From NCBI RefSeq assembly GCF_001458735.1, contig NZ_CZQA01000008.1, positions 434,001 to 498,000 of the forward strand: a stretch of DNA of 64,000 bases, given 5' to 3'. A model generated the notes under the pieces. That model was not told where the DNA came from, searched no databases, and saw nothing but the letters and a program-made list of their open reading frames with translations. Of this stretch, positions 21,344 through 31,943 are shown piece after piece (position 1 is the stretch's first letter; every line of letters begins with the position of its first letter). The position numbers were made by a program, and so were the translations under genes. The stretch comes from Candidatus Nitrospira nitrosa. GTDB lineage: Bacteria > Nitrospirota > Nitrospiria > Nitrospirales > Nitrospiraceae.

Positions 21344-24300
21344 TTAGTCTTGCGTCTTCACTAACTCGACATCAAGTCCCAAACTCTGCAACTCCTTGAC
21401 CAACACATTGAACGACTCAGGCAGCCCCGGCTCAAGGAAAGGCTCACCCTTGACGATCGCTTCATACATGCGAGACCGTCCAGGGACATCGTCGGACTTG
21501 ACCGTGAGGAATTCCTGCAATGTCGACGCCGCTCCGTACGCCTGCAAAGCCCACACTTCCATTTCCCCTAATCGCTGGCCTCCGAATTGGGCCTTCCCGC
21601 CCAACGGCTGCTGCGTCACAAGCGAATACGGACCGATGGACCGTGCGTGAATCTTGTCGTCCACCAAGTGGTGCAGTTTGAGCACATACATATACCCGAC
21701 GGTAACCGGGCTCCCGAACGGCTCTCCGGTTTTTCCGTCAACGAGATGTGCTTGGCCACTCGTTGGCAGCTTCGCCTTTTTGAGCAATTCCTTAATTTCT
21801 TTCTCAGAGGCTCCGTCAAAGACCGGGCTCGCCACTTTCACCCCTAATGCCTTTGCCGCCCATCCAAGGTGGGTTTCCAAGATCTGTCCGACATTCATAC
21901 GAGATGGCACACCAAGCGGATTCAAGACAATTTCAACGGGAGTCCCATCCGGCAAGTAGGGCATATCCTCCTCCGGCAACACTCGAGACACAACGCCTTT
22001 ATTGCCGTGACGGCCGGCCATCTTGTCGCCGACTTGAATCTTGCGCTTCATCGCAATATAGACCTTGACCAGCTTGATGACACCTGGAGGCAATTCATCG
22101 CCTCGCTTTAGCCGGCCGACTTTCTCGTCATACAGCGTTTGAAGGATCTCGATCTGCTCCTTCGCCCTCCGTTCGACATCCTCCAACTCCTTTTGCTCGT
22201 CTGGATCGCTCAGGATAATGTGCCGCACCGTGTCATCGGGCAATCGCTTGAGGATTTCGGCGGTCAATTTTCCCTTCTTCTTCAGAATGACATCGCCGCT
22301 TTCAGGATCCATCAGATCGCGTCCCACGACCTTACCGAGCAAGAGCTTCCGGATCTTCTTCGTCTTCTCTTCATCAATGATCCGCAGCTCTTCATGGTGA
22401 TCACGCTGCAATTTCATTTGGTCGTCGGTTTCAATGCTCTTCGATCGTTCATCCTTATCAAGCCCTTTGCGTGAAAAGATTTTCACGTCGACGACAATGC
22501 CTTCAACACCAGGAGGCACCGTGAGCGACGTATCCTTCACATCGCCGGCTTTCTCACCAAAGATCGCCCTGAGCAATTTCTCTTCCGGAGTCAGCTGAGT
22601 CTCACCTTTTGGCGTCACCTTACCGACGAGGATATCGCCAGGCTTTACCTCGGCACCGATACGAATGATGCCGCTTTCATCCAAATTCCGCAGCGCCTCT
22701 TCCCCAACGTTGGGAATATCTCGCGTCACATCTTCCTTCCCTAACTTGGTGTCCCGAGCTTCAACTTCAAACTCTTCAATATGAATTGACGTGAAGGCAT
22801 CCTCGCGGACCAACTTTTCACTGAGCAAAATGGCGTCTTCGAAGTTATATCCGCCCCAGGGCATGAACGCGACCAGCACGTTCTTCCCCAATGCCAACTC
22901 CCCATGATCAATCGCCGGCCCGTCTCCCAACACTTGGCCCTGTTTAACCGGCTGACCGATTCGAACCACGGGAGTCTGCGTAATGCAGGTGTTTTGATTT
23001 GATCGCTGGAACTTAATGAGATCGTATACATCCAGCCCCGAATCTTTCCCCTTCTTGCCGTCCTTTGCTTCGGCCCGCACGACGATGCGAGTCGCATCGA
23101 CACTCTCGACAACACCCGGACGCCGAGCCTGAATCACATACCCGGAGTCTCTTGCGACCACAGCTTCCATGCCTGTCCCAACCAGCGGAGATTCGGACGT
23201 GACCAACGGCACAGCCTGCCGCTGCATATTGGATCCCATCAGCGCGCGGTTGGCATCGTCATGCTCTAAAAATGGCACAAGAGCAGTCGCGACACTTACG
23301 ACTTGCTTTGGCGATACGTCCATATAATCGATTTTATCCGGCGCGGCTAAGACAAAGTCTCCACCATGACGACAAGACACGGTTTCCGACACTAACTTAT
23401 TAGTCCCATCCAGCTTCGAGTTTGCCTGAGCGATGATGTATTTATCGCCTTCGATCGCTGAGAGAAATTCCATTTCATCCGTGACACGCCCTTTTACAAC
23501 CTTTCGATAGGGTGCCTCAATGAATCCAAATTGGTTAATCCGCGCATACGTGGCCAGCGACGTGATCAACCCGATGTTCGGACCTTCCGGCGTTTCAATC
23601 GGGCAGATACGACTATAGTGAGACGGATGCACGTCTCTAACCTCGAACCCGGCACGCTCTCTGGTCAACCCGCCAGGACCAAGCGCGGACAGACGGCGTT
23701 TATGCGTAATCTCGGCCAGAGGGTTCGTTTGGTCCATAAATTGAGATAGCTGGCTACTGCTGAAGAATTCCTTGACCGCCGCAACCACCGGCTTGGCGTT
23801 GATCAGGTCGTGAGGGAGAACCGTTTCCATATCAAGGAGATTCATCCGTTCCTTGATGCTGCGCTCCATCCGAACGAGGCCCAATCGAAACTGATTTTCG
23901 AGTAATTCACCGACGGATCGTACACGACGATTACCCAAGTGATCGATGTCGTCGATTTCTCCCTTTCCGATCTTCAGATTCACGAGATAGCGAATGACTT
24001 CAACGATATCCTGGGCGGTGAGAGTCCGCTGTTCGAGCGGCAAATCTAATCCGAGCTTCTTATTGAGCTTAAGACGACCAACTGGCGACAGATCGTACCG
24101 CTTGGAGTTCAGAAAAAGATTATCGAACAAGGCCCGCGCGGTATCGACTGATGGAGTCTCCCCCGGGCGCAGACGACGGTAGATCTCCACCATCGCCTCC
24201 TCTTTTGACCCAATCTTTTCCATCTCCAACGTATCGAGAATCACCGGCGTGGCCGTGGCCATATCGAGATAGATCACCTTAAACTCTTCGACATCGCTCT

Positions 24301-25300
24301 CGACGATTTGCTCGACAATCTCGGCAGTCAACCGTTGATTCTTCTCCGCCAGCTTGTTTTTCTTTGAATCGACGACCTCCGTAAGAACGGCGCGGCCCAC
24401 CAACTCCCCGGGAAGCATCGGGATTTCTTTCACTCCTGCCGCCTTGAGCTTGGCGATCATCCCTTTCGTCAGCCGAGCCCCCTCTCGCACCAACGGTTCC
24501 TTGCTATTCTTGTCCGTGACCTCAGCGGAACAGCGAAGTCCATGATGAATCTCGGCATCCAACTTGCGGAACATCTTGCCCTTCGATACCCGGATTTCCT
24601 CAACGGGATAATACATTTTGAGCAAATCGTCACTCGAAAAGCCGAACGCTTTCAACAAAATCGTGGTGGGCATTTTCCGCCGACGATCAATCCGGACATA
24701 AAGAATGTCCCTGGCATCAAACTCAAAGTCGAGCCATGAGCCTCGATAGGGGATAATGCGCGCCGAGTACAAAACCTTCCCGCTCGCATGCGTACGCCCC
24801 TTATCATGAATGAAGGAGGCACCAGGCGATCGATGAAGCTGACTGACGACGACTCGTTCGGTTCCATTGACGATAAAGGTCCCTCGTTCGGTCATCAGAG
24901 GTAATTCACCGACATAAACCTCTTGCTCCCGCACATCGAGCACCTTCTTACGAGGCCCCTTATCTTCCTTATCGAATACCACCAAGCGAACACGCAGCTT
25001 CAGCGGAACAGCAAAGGTCATCCCTTGCTCAAGGCACTCGCGTTCATCGTACTTTGGTACACCCAAGGTGTAACTTGAGAATTCGAGTACAGCCGTATTG
25101 TTGTAGTCTGGAATCGGGAATACGCTGGCCAACGCCGCCTGCAATCCATAATCTTTCCGGCGATCCGGCTCGACCTCAAATTGCAGAAACTCCTCGTAGG
25201 AGCGCTTCTGAATTTCGATCAGATCTGGAATATCGATATTGGTTCGAATGCGTGAAAAATCTTTCCGCTCGACGAACTCCTGCAGAGTCGTTTCGGACAT
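21344..25300 (-). CDS. rpoB: DNA-directed RNA polymerase subunit beta
   Basis: The 1,318-residue beta subunit starts [17 protein letters not shown] with GGAGGAG just upstream. The rifampicin region reads [20 protein letters not shown] then [17 protein letters not shown]: the Asp, His and Ser that mutate in resistant strains are unchanged. The C-terminal clamp/switch region with [18 protein letters not shown] is present. The gap to rplL is 123 bases; no promoter was recognised there, so rpoBC probably depend on upstream transcription. Confidence 0.98.
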   Translation of the reverse strand: MSETTLQEFVERKDFSRIRTNIDIPDLIEIQKRSYEEFLQFEVEPDRRKDYGLQAALASVFPIPDYNNTAVLEFSSYTLGVPKYDERECLEQGMTFAVPLKLRVRLVVFDKEDKGPRKKVLDVREQEVYVGELPLMTERGTFIVNGTERVVVSQLHRSPGASFIHDKGRTHASGKVLYSARIIPYRGSWLDFEFDARDILYVRIDRRRKMPTTILLKAFGFSSDDLLKMYYPVEEIRVSKGKMFRKLDAEIHHGLRCSAEVTDKNSKEPLVREGARLTKGMIAKLKAAGVKEIPMLPGELVGRAVLTEVVDSKKNKLAEKNQRLTAEIVEQIVESDVEEFKVIYLDMATATPVILDTLEMEKIGSKEEAMVEIYRRLRPGETPSVDTARALFDNLFLNSKRYDLSPVGRLKLNKKLGLDLPLEQRTLTAQDIVEVIRYLVNLKIGKGEIDDIDHLGNRRVRSVGELLENQFRLGLVRMERSIKERMNLLDMETVLPHDLINAKPVVAAVKEFFSSSQLSQFMDQTNPLAEITHKRRLSALGPGGLTRERAGFEVRDVHPSHYSRICPIETPEGPNIGLITSLATYARINQFGFIEAPYRKVVKGRVTDEMEFLSAIEGDKYIIAQANSKLDGTNKLVSETVSCRHGGDFVLAAPDKIDYMDVSPKQVVSVATALVPFLEHDDANRALMGSNMQRQAVPLVTSESPLVGTGMEAVVARDSGYVIQARRPGVVESVDATRIVVRAEAKDGKKGKDSGLDVYDLIKFQRSNQNTCITQTPVVRIGQPVKQGQVLGDGPAIDHGELALGKNVLVAFMPWGGYNFEDAILLSEKLVREDAFTSIHIEEFEVEARDTKLGKEDVTRDIPNVGEEALRNLDESGIIRIGAEVKPGDILVGKVTPKGETQLTPEEKLLRAIFGEKAGDVKDTSLTVPPGVEGIVVDVKIFSRKGLDKDERSKSIETDDQMKLQRDHHEELRIIDEEKTKKIRKLLLGKVVGRDLMDPESGDVILKKKGKLTAEILKRLPDDTVRHIILSDPDEQKELEDVERRAKEQIEILQTLYDEKVGRLKRGDELPPGVIKLVKVYIAMKRKIQVGDKMAGRHGNKGVVSRVLPEEDMPYLPDGTPVEIVLNPLGVPSRMNVGQILETHLGWAAKALGVKVASPVFDGASEKEIKELLKKAKLPTSGQAHLVDGKTGEPFGSPVTVGYMYVLKLHHLVDDKIHARSIGPYSLVTQQPLGGKAQFGGQRLGEMEVWALQAYGAASTLQEFLTVKSDDVPGRSRMYEAIVKGEPFLEPGLPESFNVLVKELQSLGLDVELVKTQD

Positions 25301-25423
25301 TCCTACTCCTCCACACTGGTTGGCGGTGAACAGCAGCCACCGGTCACGACACGTGCAAACAGGTCAACAGCGATCGACCTGCCGCTCATGCACAATGACC
25401 AGTGACTATGACGAATGATGTTC

Positions 25424-25825
25424 CTACTTCACTTCGACTTTTGCACCGCTTTCTTCGAGCTTTTTCTTCATCGTATCCGCCTCTTCCTTGGCCACTCCGG
25501 TCTTGACCGGTTTCGGAGCGCCTTCGACCAGATCCTTTGCTTCCTTCAACCCAAGATTGGTCAGTTCTCGAACCACCTTAATGACCTGGATTTTCTTGTC
25601 TGCCGGTGCGGATGCAAGAATGACATCGAATGCCGTCTTCTCTTCAGCCGGTGCCGCCGCTCCTCCGCCAGCAGCCGGTGCCGCCGCTACCGCAACTGGA
25701 GCGGCCGCCGTAACACCGAATCTCGTTTCCAATCCCTTCACAAGCTCGGCTAAATCGAGCACGCTCATACCTTCGATGGCCTTGATCAATTCCTCTTGCG
25801 ACAATTTTCCTTCTGTAGCTGGCAT
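25424..25825 (-). CDS. rplL: L7/L12, probable internal initiation inside the L10-L12 frame
   Basis: From the internal ATG ([20 protein letters not shown]) the product is 133 residues, a normal L7/L12: N-terminal dimerisation domain, an Ala/Gly/Pro-rich hinge, and a C-terminal domain with [20 protein letters not shown]. The bases before the ATG are AAGGAGAAGGGGAG, a strong purine-rich ribosome binding site that the fusion would not need. The stalk requires four to six copies of L12 per L10, so independent initiation here is the simplest way to meet the stoichiometry. This is an inference. Confidence 0.7.
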   Translation of the reverse strand: MPATEGKLSQEELIKAIEGMSVLDLAELVKGLETRFGVTAAAPVAVAAAPAAGGGAAAPAEEKTAFDVILASAPADKKIQVIKVVRELTNLGLKEAKDLVEGAPKPVKTGVAKEEADTMKKKLEESGAKVEVK

Positions 25826-26359
25826 CTCCCCTTCTCCTTTCCGTTTATCCTGAATGGCTGCAATGACTCTGACAAACTTTGACAGCACCGCACTTAATGT
25901 ATACACAACACCACGAATCGGCCCTTGCATGGCCGAGAGCAACATCGCAATGAGCACTTCCTTCTTAGGCAGTGCCGCAACGGCCACGAGATCAGCCGGC
26001 TGAAGAAGCTTGCCCTCCAGCACACCGGCCGTCATTTTAATCTTCTCTCCCCGCTTCTCCGCTCCGATAAAATCCTTCAGCACCTTGGTCGGCAATACCG
26101 GATCATCATACCCAATGACGACACCGGTCGGTCCCTTGAGATGCTCCTTGAGCCCGATCAACGCCGTCCCTTCCGCAGCTCGAGCCGCGAGCGTATTCTT
26201 CACGATTCGGTATTCGGCCTTGACCCCTCGGAGCTGTTTGCGCAATTCCGTGACCTCATTGACAGGAAGACCGACACATTCCGTCAAGATAGCCAACCTG
26301 GCGCGACCAAACTTTTCAGCCAGTGCCGTCACTGTCGTAACCTTTTCTTCCTTCTTCAT
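25424..26359 (-). CDS. Ribosomal proteins L10 and L7/L12 fused in one frame
   Basis: One open frame of 311 residues contains a full L10 (residues 1-178, [18 protein letters not shown] to [13 protein letters not shown]) followed directly by a full L7/L12 (179-311). The DNA at the junction was re-read: there is no stop between them. L10 is normally a separate protein whose C-terminal helix binds L12 dimers. I chose the ATG at 26,359 because AGGAGAG lies just upstream; an ATG nine codons earlier has no such site. A strong internal ribosome binding site precedes the L12 start, so free L12 is probably made too. A single-base assembly error is the main alternative. Confidence 0.85.
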   Translation of the reverse strand: MKKEEKVTTVTALAEKFGRARLAILTECVGLPVNEVTELRKQLRGVKAEYRIVKNTLAARAAEGTALIGLKEHLKGPTGVVIGYDDPVLPTKVLKDFIGAEKRGEKIKMTAGVLEGKLLQPADLVAVAALPKKEVLIAMLLSAMQGPIRGVVYTLSAVLSKFVRVIAAIQDKRKGEGEMPATEGKLSQEELIKAIEGMSVLDLAELVKGLETRFGVTAAAPVAVAAAPAAGGGAAAPAEEKTAFDVILASAPADKKIQVIKVVRELTNLGLKEAKDLVEGAPKPVKTGVAKEEADTMKKKLEESGAKVEVK

Positions 26360-26452
26360 CGCTCTCCTTCTACGAGGTTTCGCCATCTACCACTGATCGA
26401 TCAGGACCTACCGGGCCTTCCAAATCGACCATTGATGACCGACGTCCTTCGT

Positions 26453-27145
26453 CTAACTCCACTGCTTCGTCAGTGCGATGGTATCCAACTTCACTCCCGG
26501 TCCCATCGTGCTCGTAATCGTGGCACTCTTGAGATAGCGCCCCTTACAGGAAGCAGGCTTTGCCTTAATGACAGATTCAAGAATGGCCGAGGCATTGTCG
26601 TAGAGCTTTGCCGGATCAAAGGACACTTTTCCGACCAGCACATGCACAATACCAGCCTTTTCAACTTTGAATTCAACCCGTCCCTTCCGAATATCGGCAA
26701 CAGCCTTCCCGACTTCGAATGTCACCGTCCCCGTTTTCGGATTCGGCATCAAACCTCGAGGCCCAAGCTGCTTTCCGAGCTTTCCGACAGACGCCATGAG
26801 ATCAGGTGTGGAAATGGCACAATCGAAGTCCATCCACCCGCCCTTGATCTTCTCCATCAAATCATCGGAACCCACGTAGTCCGCCCCCGCCTGTCTTGCC
26901 TCCTGCTCCTTTTCGCCCTTGGCAAAGACCAGCACGCGAACCTTCTTGCCCGTCCCATGAGGAAGCGCTGCCGTTCCGCGAACGAGCTGATCTGAACGCT
27001 TAGGGTCGATCCCAAGCCGAAGCGCCAGATCGACCGACTCATCAAACTTCGCAAACGCCGAGCGCTTCACGGTCTCAACCGCCTCACGCAATCCGTAGAC
27101 ACGCGGCTCAACATTCTTGAGCGCCGCATTCATCTTCTTTCCCAT
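26453..27145 (-). CDS. rplA: 50S ribosomal protein L1
   Basis: The 230-residue product has the signatures [19 protein letters not shown] and [20 protein letters not shown]1 forms the mobile stalk near the E site and in many bacteria represses its own rplKA mRNA. It lies between rplK (27 bases) and rplJ-rplL (93 bases). Confidence 0.97.
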   Translation of the reverse strand: MGKKMNAALKNVEPRVYGLREAVETVKRSAFAKFDESVDLALRLGIDPKRSDQLVRGTAALPHGTGKKVRVLVFAKGEKEQEARQAGADYVGSDDLMEKIKGGWMDFDCAISTPDLMASVGKLGKQLGPRGLMPNPKTGTVTFEVGKAVADIRKGRVEFKVEKAGIVHVLVGKVSFDPAKLYDNASAILESVIKAKPASCKGRYLKSATITSTMGPGVKLDTIALTKQWS

Positions 27146-27172
27146 AGCCTGCCGCTCCTTCGGTCTCGAAAA

Positions 27173-27598
27173 TTAACCCTGAATCACAACACCCATGCTT
27201 CGCGCAGTCCCTTCGATAATTCTGGCTGCCCCCTCCACATCGGCCGCATTCAGATCAGACATCTTCTTGCGCGCGATCTCATTCAGCTGCTGCCTGGTAA
27301 TTTTTCCCACTTTATCTTTCTGCGGGACACCAGAGCCCTTAATGACCCCGGCCGCCTTCTTCAGTAAATCCGAAGCCGGAGGCGTCTTCATGATGAAGCT
27401 GAATGTGCGATCCTTATAGACAGTGATGACCACGGGGATGATACTATCCCCCTCCTTCTGGGTCTTGGCATTAAACTGCTTACAAAACTCCATAATATTG
27501 ACGCCATGCTGGCCCAGCGACGGACCCACCGGAGGCGCTGGATTGGCCTTACCAGCCGGGATTTGCAATTTAATCTGTGCTGAAACTTCTTTTGCCAT
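27173..27598 (-). CDS. rplK: 50S ribosomal protein L11
   Basis: The 141-residue product has the Pro-rich N-terminal [20 protein letters not shown] and a C-terminal rRNA-binding domain. L11 is part of the GTPase-associated centre and is needed for RelA activation in E. coli. The 82-base gap to nusG is filled by a low-complexity heptad-like sequence (see findings). Confidence 0.97.
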   Translation of the reverse strand: MAKEVSAQIKLQIPAGKANPAPPVGPSLGQHGVNIMEFCKQFNAKTQKEGDSIIPVVITVYKDRTFSFIMKTPPASDLLKKAAGVIKGSGVPQKDKVGKITRQQLNEIARKKMSDLNAADVEGAARIIEGTARSMGVVIQG

Positions 27599-27680
27599 GT
27601 CTCCTCTCCCGAGCTTTCAGTTTTGAGCTTTCGGCCTTCATCCTACGCTGAGAGCCGACGGCTAACCGCTGACCGCTGCA

Positions 27681-28217
27681 TTAAATCCGTTCAACCTGCA
27701 AGAATCCCAATTCAACCGGGGTCGACCGACCGAAGATGCTGACCATGACTTTCAATCGGCTATGATCCTGGTCAACTTCGTCCACCACGCCATTGAACCC
27801 CAAAAATGGACCATCGATAATGCGGACATTATCACTCTTGATGAATTTGACCTGCTCACGCGGTTCCGCTTGACCCGCATCAACTTGCTTGAGCAGGGAC
27901 TCGACTTCCTCATCGCTCAGCGGCGTTGGCACAACTCCTCCGCCGACAAATCCCGTTACTTTAGGGGTCTCCTTGATCATCTGAAGCGTCTCGTCCGCCA
28001 ACGGAGACTCCAACTCCACGAGAACGTACCCCGGGAAGAACTTCCGACGAGAAGTCCGCCGTTTCCCATCTTTTATTTCGATCACGTCTTCCGTCGGAAC
28101 AAGCACCTGCCCAACCTTCTCCACAAGCCCCATTTGACTCGCACGTTCCATGAGGCTGGTTTTCACACGCCCCTCAAAACCCGCGTACGTATGTATGACG
28201 TACCAGTTCTTTATCAT
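27681..28217 (-). CDS. nusG: Transcription termination/antitermination factor NusG
   Basis: The 178-residue product begins MIKNWYVIHTYAGFEGRVK and has the NGN domain followed by a C-terminal KOW (IIDGPFLGFNGVVDEVDQDH). NusG binds the RNA polymerase clamp and links transcription to Rho or ribosomal S10. It follows secE by 52 bases, the conserved secE-nusG pair. Confidence 0.97.
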   Translation of the reverse strand: MIKNWYVIHTYAGFEGRVKTSLMERASQMGLVEKVGQVLVPTEDVIEIKDGKRRTSRRKFFPGYVLVELESPLADETLQMIKETPKVTGFVGGGVVPTPLSDEEVESLLKQVDAGQAEPREQVKFIKSDNVRIIDGPFLGFNGVVDEVDQDHSRLKVMVSIFGRSTPVELGFLQVERI

Positions 28218-28269
28218 GCACCACCCTCAGGCCTTCGATGAAATACTGCAGCGCCTCTTCTTGACTGAT

Positions 28270-28464
28270 TCAAATGAGCTTCCCAACCAACCAGGAGAGG
28301 AATGAGTCAACGACGGACAAGTAGACCGACATCAGGATACAGAACACAATAACGACTGTTGTTGAGCCAATCGTTTCTGCACGACTCGGAAACGAGACTT
28401 TCTTCATCTCGGTCCGCACGTCCGTTACAAACAACCGAATTGATTCTGTCATACGCTTGAACAT
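28270..28464 (-). CDS. secE: Preprotein translocase subunit SecE
   Basis: The 64-residue product has a short basic amphipathic N-terminus (RTEMKKVSFPSRAE, matching the conserved K-V-x-W/F-P motif) and one C-terminal membrane segment (STTVVIVFCILMSVYLSVVD). This is the short single-span SecE common outside enterobacteria. GGAG lies six bases before the ATG. It stabilises SecY, encoded at 1812. Confidence 0.95.
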   Translation of the reverse strand: MFKRMTESIRLFVTDVRTEMKKVSFPSRAETIGSTTVVIVFCILMSVYLSVVDSFLSWLVGKLI

Positions 28465-28627
28465 CAGATACTCCGCGCGTTACTGCCCAACCAACACAAA
28501 GATCCCTACAAACCTATGAGCCACTCGCCCAAATTACCAAGCCCGATCGCACCCCCAGGCTCAACTTTCATCACCCCACAAAGCCTCTACCGCGCTCCTA
28601 AGGGCTACAGCAGAAGCACATCGAGGT

Positions 28628-28702
28628 TGGCAGGGGCACTAGGATTTGAACCCAGACTCTCGGTTTTGGAGACCGATGTGCTACCATTAACACCATGCCC
28701 CT
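28628..28702 (-). tRNA. tRNA-Trp (CCA anticodon)
   Basis: The minus strand shows a 7-base acceptor stem AGGGGCA pairing with TGCCCCT, the anticodon loop CTCCAAA within CGGTCTCCAAAACCG, the T-loop GGTTCAAATCC, and an encoded 3' CCA. The length is 75 bases. It lies between rpmG and secE, a placement seen in several other phyla. Confidence 0.95.
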
Positions 28703-28786
28703 CCCCTTTCAGTACCGAGCTACGAGCGTTGAGGGCCCACTTTCCGACGGTCCCTTCCACGACTCAGCCCTTATCATCTTCAGTAC

Positions 28787-28936
28787 TTACTTCACTTCCT
28801 TATGAGGCGTGTGCTTTCGACAGAACTTACAAAACTTGTTCTGCTCCAACCGATCCGGATCGTTTTTCTTGTTCTTCATGGACGAGTAGTTTCTCTGCTT
28901 GCAGAGCGTACAAGCCATGTCGATAATCTCGCGCAT
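28787..28936 (-). CDS. rpmG: 50S ribosomal protein L33 (zinc form)
   Basis: The 49-residue product reads [19 protein letters not shown] at the start and [12 protein letters not shown] at the end. Four cysteines in two C-x2-C pairs mark the zinc-binding C+ form. AGGAGAG lies seven bases before the ATG. It sits between tuf copy 2 and tRNA-Trp. A perfect 18-base palindrome lies in the gap to tuf. Confidence 0.95.
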   Translation of the reverse strand: MREIIDMACTLCKQRNYSSMKNKKNDPDRLEQNKFCKFCRKHTPHKEVK

Positions 28937-28949
28937 CTCAACTCTCCTT

Positions 28950-28967
28950 AGCTGTCACATGACAGCT
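28950..28967. other. Perfect short palindrome between tuf and rpmG
   Basis: AGCTGTCA, two bases, TGACAGCT: 8-base arms, perfect. On the minus strand it ends just before the rpmG ribosome binding site. It could be an mRNA hairpin that separates tuf from rpmG by processing or pausing. It has no U-tract, so it is not a standard terminator. Confidence 0.6.
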
Positions 28968-28972
28968 CTCAA

Positions 28973-30181
<1,209 letters not shown>

Positions 30182-30264
30182 ACGTCACCCCTTTTTATCT
30201 AAAACCACTCAAAGGTGCTGACCCGCCGCTCATTCAAACCGCGGCAAGACGAGCAAACTTGGCC

Positions 30265-30340
30265 TGGAGCCCACGACGCGGATCGAACGCGTGACCTCGT
30301 CCTTACCAAGGACGTGCTCTGCCAACTGAGCTACGTGGGC
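30265..30340 (-). tRNA. tRNA-Thr (GGT anticodon)
   Basis: The acceptor stem GCCCACG pairs with CGTGGGC. The anticodon arm CGTCC-TTGGTAA-GGACG gives anticodon GGT, the T-loop is GTTCGATCC, and an encoded CCA ends the 76-base gene. It is 84 bases upstream of tuf copy 2. Confidence 0.95.
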
Positions 30341-30424
30341 CCCCTCGACTTCGTCTCGCGTCGTCCGTTATTCGTGAAGCGCACCCCTCTGCCACCCGAC
30401 ACTCTCTGCGCTTTACGGCTTCTC

Positions 30425-30499
30425 TGGAGCGGGCGATGGGATTTGAACCCACGACAGCCAGCTTGGAAGGCTGGAACTCTACCACTGAGCTACGCCCGC
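30425..30499 (-). tRNA. tRNA-Gly (TCC anticodon)
   Basis: The acceptor stem GCGGGCG pairs with CGCCCGC. The anticodon arm CCAGC-CTTCCAA-GCTGG gives anticodon TCC. The T-arm GTGGGTTCAAATCCCAT and an encoded CCA are visible. The gene is 75 bases. It lies between tRNA-Tyr and tRNA-Thr. Confidence 0.95.
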
Positions 30500-30695
30500 C
30501 TCTTCCCTTATAGTCCTGAGTGCTCAACGCTGAGTCCCACATCTGATACAGTGACCACTCAGAACTCAGCACTCACGACTGCCCGCTTCACAATCACCCC
30601 AGATACTCACACTTCCCTAACCTAGCACCCACCCAAAAACACCTACCAACTGCATGCCCACAGTCCACAATACCTGCAATCAACTCAGCGCTGCA

Positions 30696-30781
30696 TGGTG
30701 GGCAGGCAAGGATTCGAACCTTGGAAGACATAAGCCAGCAGATTTACAGTCTGCCCCCTTTGGCCACTTGGGTACCTGCCC
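30696..30781 (-). tRNA. tRNA-Tyr (GTA anticodon)
   Basis: This is an 86-base gene with a long variable arm. The acceptor stem GGGCAGG pairs with CCTGCCC, the anticodon loop CTGTAAA gives GTA, and an encoded CCA is present. It is the first gene after the promoter at 30,942-30,970, with a leader of about 150 bases. Confidence 0.95.
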
Positions 30782-30941
30782 GCAATGTTTCATTGATCGA
30801 TTCACACCAAACTCTGTAGCGCGAATAACAACCCGCTCAACAAAGACACATAGGCCTATCCGTGCACAAACTCCTTCCTCAATCCTCAATACAGATTGAT
30901 TCCTTAGAAGTGCTCGGACAGGCTAGGTTACGAAATGCCGG

Positions 30942-30970
30942 ATTCTATTGATGAACTTATACGATGTCAA
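30942..30970 (-). promoter_or_regulatory. Strong sigma-70 promoter for tRNA-tuf-secE-nusG-rplKAJL-rpoBC
   Basis: On the minus strand TTGACA (30,970-30,965), a 17-base spacer and TAGAAT (30,947-30,942). The predicted start is near 30,935, with CCGGC after the -10, a GC-rich discriminator very similar to that at the rpsL promoter. About 150 bases of leader precede tRNA-Tyr. No other strong promoter was found before rpoC, so this may feed the whole block. Confidence 0.85.
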
Positions 30971-30995
30971 GAGGAGAATTTGACCTCGGGCCTTT

Positions 30996-31943
30996 TTAGT
31001 TCGCTCTATCCTTCCCAGTCACACAGGTGGCTCGCCAGGCTGGACCGAACGATGCGTCGACAATCTTAACAAAATCACTCGAAAAACCAAATGCTTGCTC
31101 CATAATAGTGATGGCTTCTTCCAGGGATAGCTGTGAGGATTTAGCTAAGTACCGTTTCTGCGCAAGACGTCGTTCGTCCGGCTCTTCTGGGACATAGTAC
31201 CCACGAAACTCACCGTTTTCAAAAGCCCTTTTAAACCGTGGAATCCATTGATAAGCGTCTTGCCCCCCACGAAACGTTGATTTCCCTCTCTGCTGGCGCA
31301 ATTCCAGCTGATTCCACACCACCCAGCCGACAAAGACCGCCCACGTTTCATTCAAGGCCTCCCATGATTCCGCCTCCGTCAAATAGCGCGACTCCACTTC
31401 ATCCATTCGCTGGACGATCGGAGTAATCATCACCTCTCCATAGCGACAAACCTGCTGTTCCTTCGCAAAACGCAGGAGTGTTTCTGAATCGCGCCCGAGC
31501 TCCCCGAGCTGAACATCTCTGACCGTGATGTAATCCATATAGGCATGAAACAGTTCATGGGAGAACACCTCCAACTCCTTGTGCGTCATCCTCCCAAGCG
31601 GCTTGAGCACTCTCCCCGCCGCATTGAGTGACAGAGTTCGGTTGAGAAGCATCCGATGCTCACCGGGATGGTACTCAGCAGCGTAGGTCCGAAGCTCATC
31701 GAACTCAAAATGGATAAAGTCTGGCGGGACCGCACGAAGAAACTTTGTCGGCACTTGTAAGCGTTCCGCCTCTACCAAAAGACGCTCCCAGGACCGGCTC
31801 CCATTTTCTTGCTCATCATGAGATCGGACCCCTGCCTCTACCGAGGCAGCCGACACCCACCAACAGCACCACAACAGGAAGCATCGAATCGTGAAGCATT
31901 TCATACGCACGGGGGGACAACCGGCACCAGAGAGTACTCGCAT
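30996..31943 (-). CDS. Exported protein with HExxH motif
   Basis: The family was not recognised. The product is about 315 residues from an ATG that overlaps the helicase stop (TGATG), implying coupling; a second ATG at 31,904 gives a cleaner signal peptide (MKCFTIRCFLLWCCWWVSAA). A HELFHAY motif lies in the middle and resembles the zinc-binding HExxH of metallopeptidases, in a setting (KELEVFSHELFHAYMDY) typical of proteins that act on a chain fold. The third metal ligand could not be assigned, so peptidase activity is only a possibility. The product is probably periplasmic or membrane-attached. Confidence 0.7.
   Translation of the reverse strand: MRVLSGAGCPPVRMKCFTIRCFLLWCCWWVSAASVEAGVRSHDEQENGSRSWERLLVEAERLQVPTKFLRAVPPDFIHFEFDELRTYAAEYHPGEHRMLLNRTLSLNAAGRVLKPLGRMTHKELEVFSHELFHAYMDYITVRDVQLGELGRDSETLLRFAKEQQVCRYGEVMITPIVQRMDEVESRYLTEAESWEALNETWAVFVGWVVWNQLELRQQRGKSTFRGGQDAYQWIPRFKRAFENGEFRGYYVPEEPDERRLAQKRYLAKSSQLSLEEAITIMEQAFGFSSDFVKIVDASFGPAWRATCVTGKDRAN

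Noticed and set aside
25301-25423. TTGACC in the rplL-rpoB gap as a promoter
   Set aside because: There is no -10 hexamer at a suitable distance on the minus strand.
25925-26995. Plus-strand frame of 356 codons opposite L10 and L1
   Set aside because: Shadow of two certain ribosomal genes; Arg/His-rich composition.
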